A stretch of DNA of 56,612 nt from assembly GCA_002408385.1 (NCBI GenBank), contig DHSB01000003.1, positions 32,261 through 88,872 on the forward strand, in the 5' to 3' direction. The DNA is from Myxococcales bacterium UBA5297 (lineage in GTDB: Bacteria > Myxococcota > Myxococcia > Myxococcales > UBA5297). Position numbers and translations under genes: made by a program. How positions within the stretch are numbered: position 1 is the stretch's first letter; each line of letters starts with the position of its first letter. The notes beneath the pieces are model-generated. The model searched no databases and was not told where the DNA came from. It worked only from the letters and a program-made list of their open reading frames with translations. Positions 52,913 to 56,612 of this stretch are shown here, one piece after another.

Positions 52913-55900
52913 ATGAACCAGCCCCTCGCCAACCCGATTCCCGTCCCGGTGCGCAGCACCGACCCCTGGTACCGCACCTTCCACGACCTGATGCCGAACC
53001 GGGTGCGGGAGATCCTGCTCGTCTCCTCGCCCTACGACGCCTTCATCCTCGAGGAGGACGGCCGGCTCACCGAGCGCATCTTCACCGAGTACTCCGAGCT
53101 CAACCTCTCGACCGCCCCGCGCATCACGCACGTCGCGACCGGCGCGCGCGCCTTCGGGCTGCTCACCGAGCGGCGCTTCGATCTCGTGCTGACGATGGTG
53201 CGCATCGCCGACACCGACGTGAGCGCCTTCGCCCGCGAGGTCAAGCAGCGCTATCCGAGCCTGCCGGTGGTCCTGCTCGTGCTCACCGAGGCGGACCTGC
53301 AGCACCTGCCCGGCGGGGTCGACGCGACGGCCATCGACCACGTCTTTTGGTGGACCGGCGACGCGCGCATTCTGCTGGCCATCATCAAGCTCATCGAGGA
53401 CAGCCGCAACGCGCCCCACGACACGGCCACCGCCGGCGTGCGGGCGATCATCGTGGTCGAGGACTCGGTGCGCCGCTACTCGTCGTTCTTGAGCCTGCTG
53501 TATGGCGAGCTGATGGCACAGTCGGGCTCGCTGGTCGCCGAGGGCGTCAACGATTTGCACCGCCTGATGCGCATGCGCGCCCGGCCCAAGCTGTTGCTCG
53601 CGCGCACCTTCGAGGAAGCGATGGGCTTGTTCGAGCGCTACGAGGAGTACGTCGTCGCGCTGATCAGCGACGTGCGCTACCCGCGCGGCGGCGAGGAGGA
53701 CCCGAAGGCCGGCTTCGATCTCTCCCGCCAGATCCGCGCGCGCCACCCCGACCTGGCCATCCTGCTGCAGTCGGCCGAGCCCGAGAACGCGGCCCGCGCC
53801 GACGAGCTCGGCGTGCTCTACGCCGACAAGAACTCGCCCCGCCTTCTCAAGCAGATCCGCCACTTCGTCACCGAGAGCCTGGGCTTTGGCGACTTCGTCT
53901 TCCGCATGCCCGACGGGCGCGAGGTGGCGCGCGCCAAGGACATGTACGAGCTCGAGGAGAAGGTGCGCACCGTGCCGGCCGAGTCGCTTCTCTTCCACGC
54001 GACGCACAACCACTTCTCCGTCTGGCTGATGGCCCGCTCGATGTTCGTGCTCGCCCGTCAGCTCAAGCCCCGCACCATCGAGGAGGTCGGGGGCACCGAG
54101 GGGCTGCGCCGCTATCTGCTGCAGGTGCTCGAAGAGGCGCGCATCCAGCAGCAGGAAGGCGTCATCACCGACTTCTCGACCCGCCAGCCGTCTGGCGGCA
54201 ACCGCTTCGTGCGCCTGGGCAACGGGTCCATCGGCGGCAAGGCGCGCGGGCTGGCCTTCGTCAACTCCCTGCTGGCGCGCAACGGCATGGACGAGCGCTA
54301 CCCGGGCCTGCGGGTGCGCATCCCCAAGTCGCTCGCCATCCCCACCGACGAGTACGACAAGTTCTTCGAGCGCAACGCCATCGTCGAGAACGGGACGCGC
54401 CACAGCGAGCAGGAGATGCTGCGGCGCTGTCTGGCGGGCCGGCTCTCCGACGAGCTGCGCAGCAACCTGCGCCGCGCGGTCGAGCTGATGCGCGGGCCGC
54501 TCGCGGTGCGCTCCTCGAGCCTGCTCGAGGACTCGCAGCTCCAGCCGTTCGCGGGCATCTATGCGACCTACATGCTGCCCAACAACCACCCGGACCCCGA
54601 GGTGCGCTTCGACCAGCTCTGCCGGGCGGTCAAGGCGGTCTACGCCTCGACCTTCTCCGACGACGCGCGCGCCTACATCGCCGCGACCCCCTACTCGATC
54701 GAAGAGGAGAAGATGGCCGTCCTCATCCAGGAGGTGGTCGGCCAGCGCTACGGCGAGCGCTTCTACCCGGCGATCTCCGGCGTCGCGGTCTCCTACAACT
54801 ACTATCCGGTCGGCCACCAGAAGGCGCAGGAGGGGCTGGCGATGGTCGCGCTGGGCCTGGGGGTGACCGTCGTGCAGGGCGGCACCGCGCTGCAGTTCTC
54901 GCCGAGCACGCCTTCGGTTCTTCCGCAGTTCGGCAGGCCCAGCGAGCTCTTGCAGTTTGGCCAGTCGCGCTTCTTCGCGCTCGACATGACCCGCGACACC
55001 GTCGACTTCCTGGCCGGCGACACGGCCACGCTCGTGCAGTGCGACCTGAGCGCGGCCGAGGAGGACGGCATCCTCGGCCTGGTCGGCAGCGTCTACAGCC
55101 ACGACGACGACCTCATCCGCGACAACCTGAGCCTGCCCGGCACGCGGGTGGTGACCTTCAACAACATCCTGAAGTGGGAGGCGCTGCCGCTCGCCCCGGC
55201 GCTGGCCGATCTCCTCGCGGTCTTTCGCGAGGGGATGGGCTGCCCGGTCGAGCTCGAGCTCGCCGTGGACGCCGGGGACTGGGGCCGTCCGGCGCGCGGA
55301 GCCAAGCGGCGTCTGCCCTGCCTCTACGTCCTGCAGGTGCGCCCGCAGGCGACGCAGTTGCTCGAGCAGAACGTGGAGCCCGGGGAGCTTCCGCCCGAGC
55401 AGGTGCTCTGCTGCACCGACCGGTCGCTGGGCCACGGGGTGGTCGAGGGCATCCGCGACATCGTCTACGTCAAGCGCCAGGACCTCGAGGCGCACGAGAC
55501 CCCGCAGGTCGCCCGCGAGGTCGGCGAGCTCAACGCGCGCCTGTCGGCCGAAAAGCGCCCGTACCTGCTCATCGGCCCCGGCCGCTGGGGTTCGTCCGAT
55601 CCGCGGCTGGGCGTGCCGGTGAAGTGGGCGGAGATCGCCGGCGCCAAGGTGATCGTCGAGACCGATTTCCAGGGCCGGGACGTCGAGCCTTCGCAGGGCT
55701 CGCACTTCTTCCACAACGTCACCTCGTTTCGCATCGGGTACCTGACCCTCTCCAATGTGGAGCGGCGCGCGAGCGCCGAGCGTCGCCGCTGCGACTTCGA
55801 CTGGCTGCGAAAGCATCCGGCTTGCGCCGAGAGCCCCGAGGTCTGTCACGTGCGGCTCGAGAGGCCGTTGCGGGTCTACCTCGACGGTCGCAAGAGCAGC

Positions 55901-55924
55901 GCGGTGATCCTCAAGCCCGCCTGA
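52913..55924 (+). CDS. Double receiver domain-PEP/pyruvate ATP-grasp fusion protein
   Basis: 1003-aa cytoplasmic protein. First receiver-like domain (about 34-165) has T/M at the expected acceptor (LVLTMVRI), so it is a pseudo-receiver. The second (about 178-318) has the acidic pair ED183-184, acceptor Asp253 in LISDVRYP and Lys306, so it could be phosphorylated. From about 436 a PPDK/PEP-synthase N-terminal ATP-grasp follows (GNGSIGGKARGLAFVN; LAVRSSSLLEDSQLQPFAGIY). The phosphohistidine and TIM-barrel domains of real PPDK or PpsA are absent. It may be a regulated phosphotransferase or kinase. The ATG at 52913 has only weak AGCAGG upstream. Confidence 0.87.
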   Translation: MNQPLANPIPVPVRSTDPWYRTFHDLMPNRVREILLVSSPYDAFILEEDGRLTERIFTEYSELNLSTAPRITHVATGARAFGLLTERRFDLVLTMVRIADTDVSAFAREVKQRYPSLPVVLLVLTEADLQHLPGGVDATAIDHVFWWTGDARILLAIIKLIEDSRNAPHDTATAGVRAIIVVEDSVRRYSSFLSLLYGELMAQSGSLVAEGVNDLHRLMRMRARPKLLLARTFEEAMGLFERYEEYVVALISDVRYPRGGEEDPKAGFDLSRQIRARHPDLAILLQSAEPENAARADELGVLYADKNSPRLLKQIRHFVTESLGFGDFVFRMPDGREVARAKDMYELEEKVRTVPAESLLFHATHNHFSVWLMARSMFVLARQLKPRTIEEVGGTEGLRRYLLQVLEEARIQQQEGVITDFSTRQPSGGNRFVRLGNGSIGGKARGLAFVNSLLARNGMDERYPGLRVRIPKSLAIPTDEYDKFFERNAIVENGTRHSEQEMLRRCLAGRLSDELRSNLRRAVELMRGPLAVRSSSLLEDSQLQPFAGIYATYMLPNNHPDPEVRFDQLCRAVKAVYASTFSDDARAYIAATPYSIEEEKMAVLIQEVVGQRYGERFYPAISGVAVSYNYYPVGHQKAQEGLAMVALGLGVTVVQGGTALQFSPSTPSVLPQFGRPSELLQFGQSRFFALDMTRDTVDFLAGDTATLVQCDLSAAEEDGILGLVGSVYSHDDDLIRDNLSLPGTRVVTFNNILKWEALPLAPALADLLAVFREGMGCPVELELAVDAGDWGRPARGAKRRLPCLYVLQVRPQATQLLEQNVEPGELPPEQVLCCTDRSLGHGVVEGIRDIVYVKRQDLEAHETPQVAREVGELNARLSAEKRPYLLIGPGRWGSSDPRLGVPVKWAEIAGAKVIVETDFQGRDVEPSQGSHFFHNVTSFRIGYLTLSNVERRASAERRRCDFDWLRKHPACAESPEVCHVRLERPLRVYLDGRKSSAVILKPA

Positions 55925-55953
55925 GCGAGCCGCGCGGAGCGAGGGAGAGAACG

Positions 55954-56612
55954 ATGGAGAACCTACGCAAGCTGCCGAAGATGGATCGTCTGCTCGAGAG
56001 CGCGGCGGCGGCCGGGTGGGAGGCGCGCTACGGGCGCGAGCCGCTGCTCGACGCGCTGCGGGCCTCGGTCGAGGAGGCGCGGGCGCGGGTGCTCGAGGGC
56101 GAGCCGTGCCCCGAGCTGGAGGCCATCCTCGAGAGGGCGCGCCGCGGGCTCGAGCGCGAGACGCGGCCGACGCTGCGGCCGGTGATCAACGCCTCGGGCG
56201 TCGTCATCCACACCAACCTCGGGCGCGCGCCGCTCTCCGACGAGGCGATCGCCGCGATGGGCGCGGTCGCCCGCGGCTACTCGACGCTCGAGTACGACGT
56301 GGAGGAGGGCGAGCGCGGCTCGCGCTACGTCCACGCCGCCAGACTGCTCGCGCAGCTCACCGGCGCCGAGAGCGGCCTGGTCGTCAACAACAACGCCGCG
56401 GCGGTGATGCTGCTGCTCGCCGCCTTCGCCCGCGATCGGCAGGTCGTCCTCTCGCGCGGCCAGCTCGTGGAGATCGGCGGCGGCTTTCGCATCCCCGACG
56501 TGATGCGGCAGTCGGGCGCCGAGCTCGTCGAGGTGGGGACGACCAACCGCACCTACGTGCGCGACTACGAAGCGGCGATCACCGAGCGCACCGCGGCCCT
56601 GATGGTCGTGCC
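55954..56612 (+). CDS. selA: L-seryl-tRNA(Sec) selenium transferase, 5' part
   Basis: First 219 codons of SelA; the gene runs off the window. SelA is a PLP enzyme that converts Ser-tRNA(Sec) to Sec-tRNA(Sec) using selenophosphate. Diagnostic stretches are NASGVVIHTNLGRAPLS, STLEYDVEEGERGSRYVH, VVNNNAAAVMLLL and GGFRIPDVMRQSGAELVEVGTTNRT. GGGAGAGA precedes the ATG, 29 bp after the fusion protein gene, so co-transcription is possible. The PLP-binding Lys lies beyond the window. It implies that this organism makes selenoproteins. Confidence 0.95.
   Translation, partial: MENLRKLPKMDRLLESAAAAGWEARYGREPLLDALRASVEEARARVLEGEPCPELEAILERARRGLERETRPTLRPVINASGVVIHTNLGRAPLSDEAIAAMGAVARGYSTLEYDVEEGERGSRYVHAARLLAQLTGAESGLVVNNNAAAVMLLLAAFARDRQVVLSRGQLVEIGGGFRIPDVMRQSGAELVEVGTTNRTYVRDYEAAITERTAALMVV

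Noticed and set aside
52709..55849. 1046-aa open frame on the minus strand
   Set aside because: Antisense shadow of the receiver-ATP-grasp gene; composition is typical of reverse-strand translation of GC-rich genes.

Overview
The window is GC-rich, densely coded bacterial DNA. It looks like a member of the Myxococcota or a close relative formerly placed in the Deltaproteobacteria. The reasons are lipoproteins with Asp-Ala-Gly-rich linkers followed by Cys-rich or DVWAVG-type repeats, a Ser/Thr kinase fused to a WD40 propeller, tandem PilZ proteins, MopE-like calcium-binding repeats and a two-subunit glycyl-tRNA synthetase. This is inference from protein style; no 16S rRNA or other strong marker is present.

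Layout. 1-5160 holds two PilZ proteins, an APC-type amino acid permease, a cell-wall amidase, ribonuclease PH (rph) and the nucleotide-pool sanitising pyrophosphatase rdgB. A tRNA array (Pro-Arg-His-Arg) follows. It is split by a 9.2 kb integrated element (5233-14478) bounded by a perfect 46-bp direct repeat of the tRNA-Pro 3' end. 15.1-31.4 kb holds mostly single genes: three surface lipoproteins, a TatD-like hydrolase, a GyrI-like protein, a dihydroorotate dehydrogenase-like protein, a thioredoxin-like protein, a stand-alone E2 acyltransferase domain, an AlkZ/YcaQ-type glycosylase, a quinone oxidoreductase-like enzyme, a cation diffusion facilitator and an AlkA-like glycosylase. 31.4-38.1 kb holds glyQ-glyS and pyruvate phosphate dikinase with a histone-H1-like tail. 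38.8-56.6 kb holds the kinase-WD40 protein, a D-2-hydroxyacid dehydrogenase, a 41-bp tandem repeat array, two MFS/POT transporters, a zinc lipoprotein peptidase, a zinc-ribbon protein, a coiled-coil membrane protein, NADP-type glutamate dehydrogenase, a receiver-receiver-ATP-grasp fusion and the 5' part of selA. Many intergenic regions carry dispersed REP-like repeats.

The most interesting system is the 9.2 kb element. All its genes lie on the minus strand: P4-type integrase, putative regulator, AlpA-like regulator, P4/D5-type SF3 helicase, several small proteins, an HTH protein resembling a small terminase subunit, a prohead protease-major capsid fusion, a 46-aa ORF and a decayed ParB-like gene. 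It has att sites, candidate arm-type integrase sites at both ends, a candidate iteron origin overlapping the helicase 3' end and a regulated promoter. It encodes a capsid but no recognisable portal, large terminase, tail or lysis gene. It therefore looks like a minimal capsid-encoding phage satellite that must borrow the rest from a helper. The integration separates tRNA-Pro from three downstream tRNAs and places a terminator between them.
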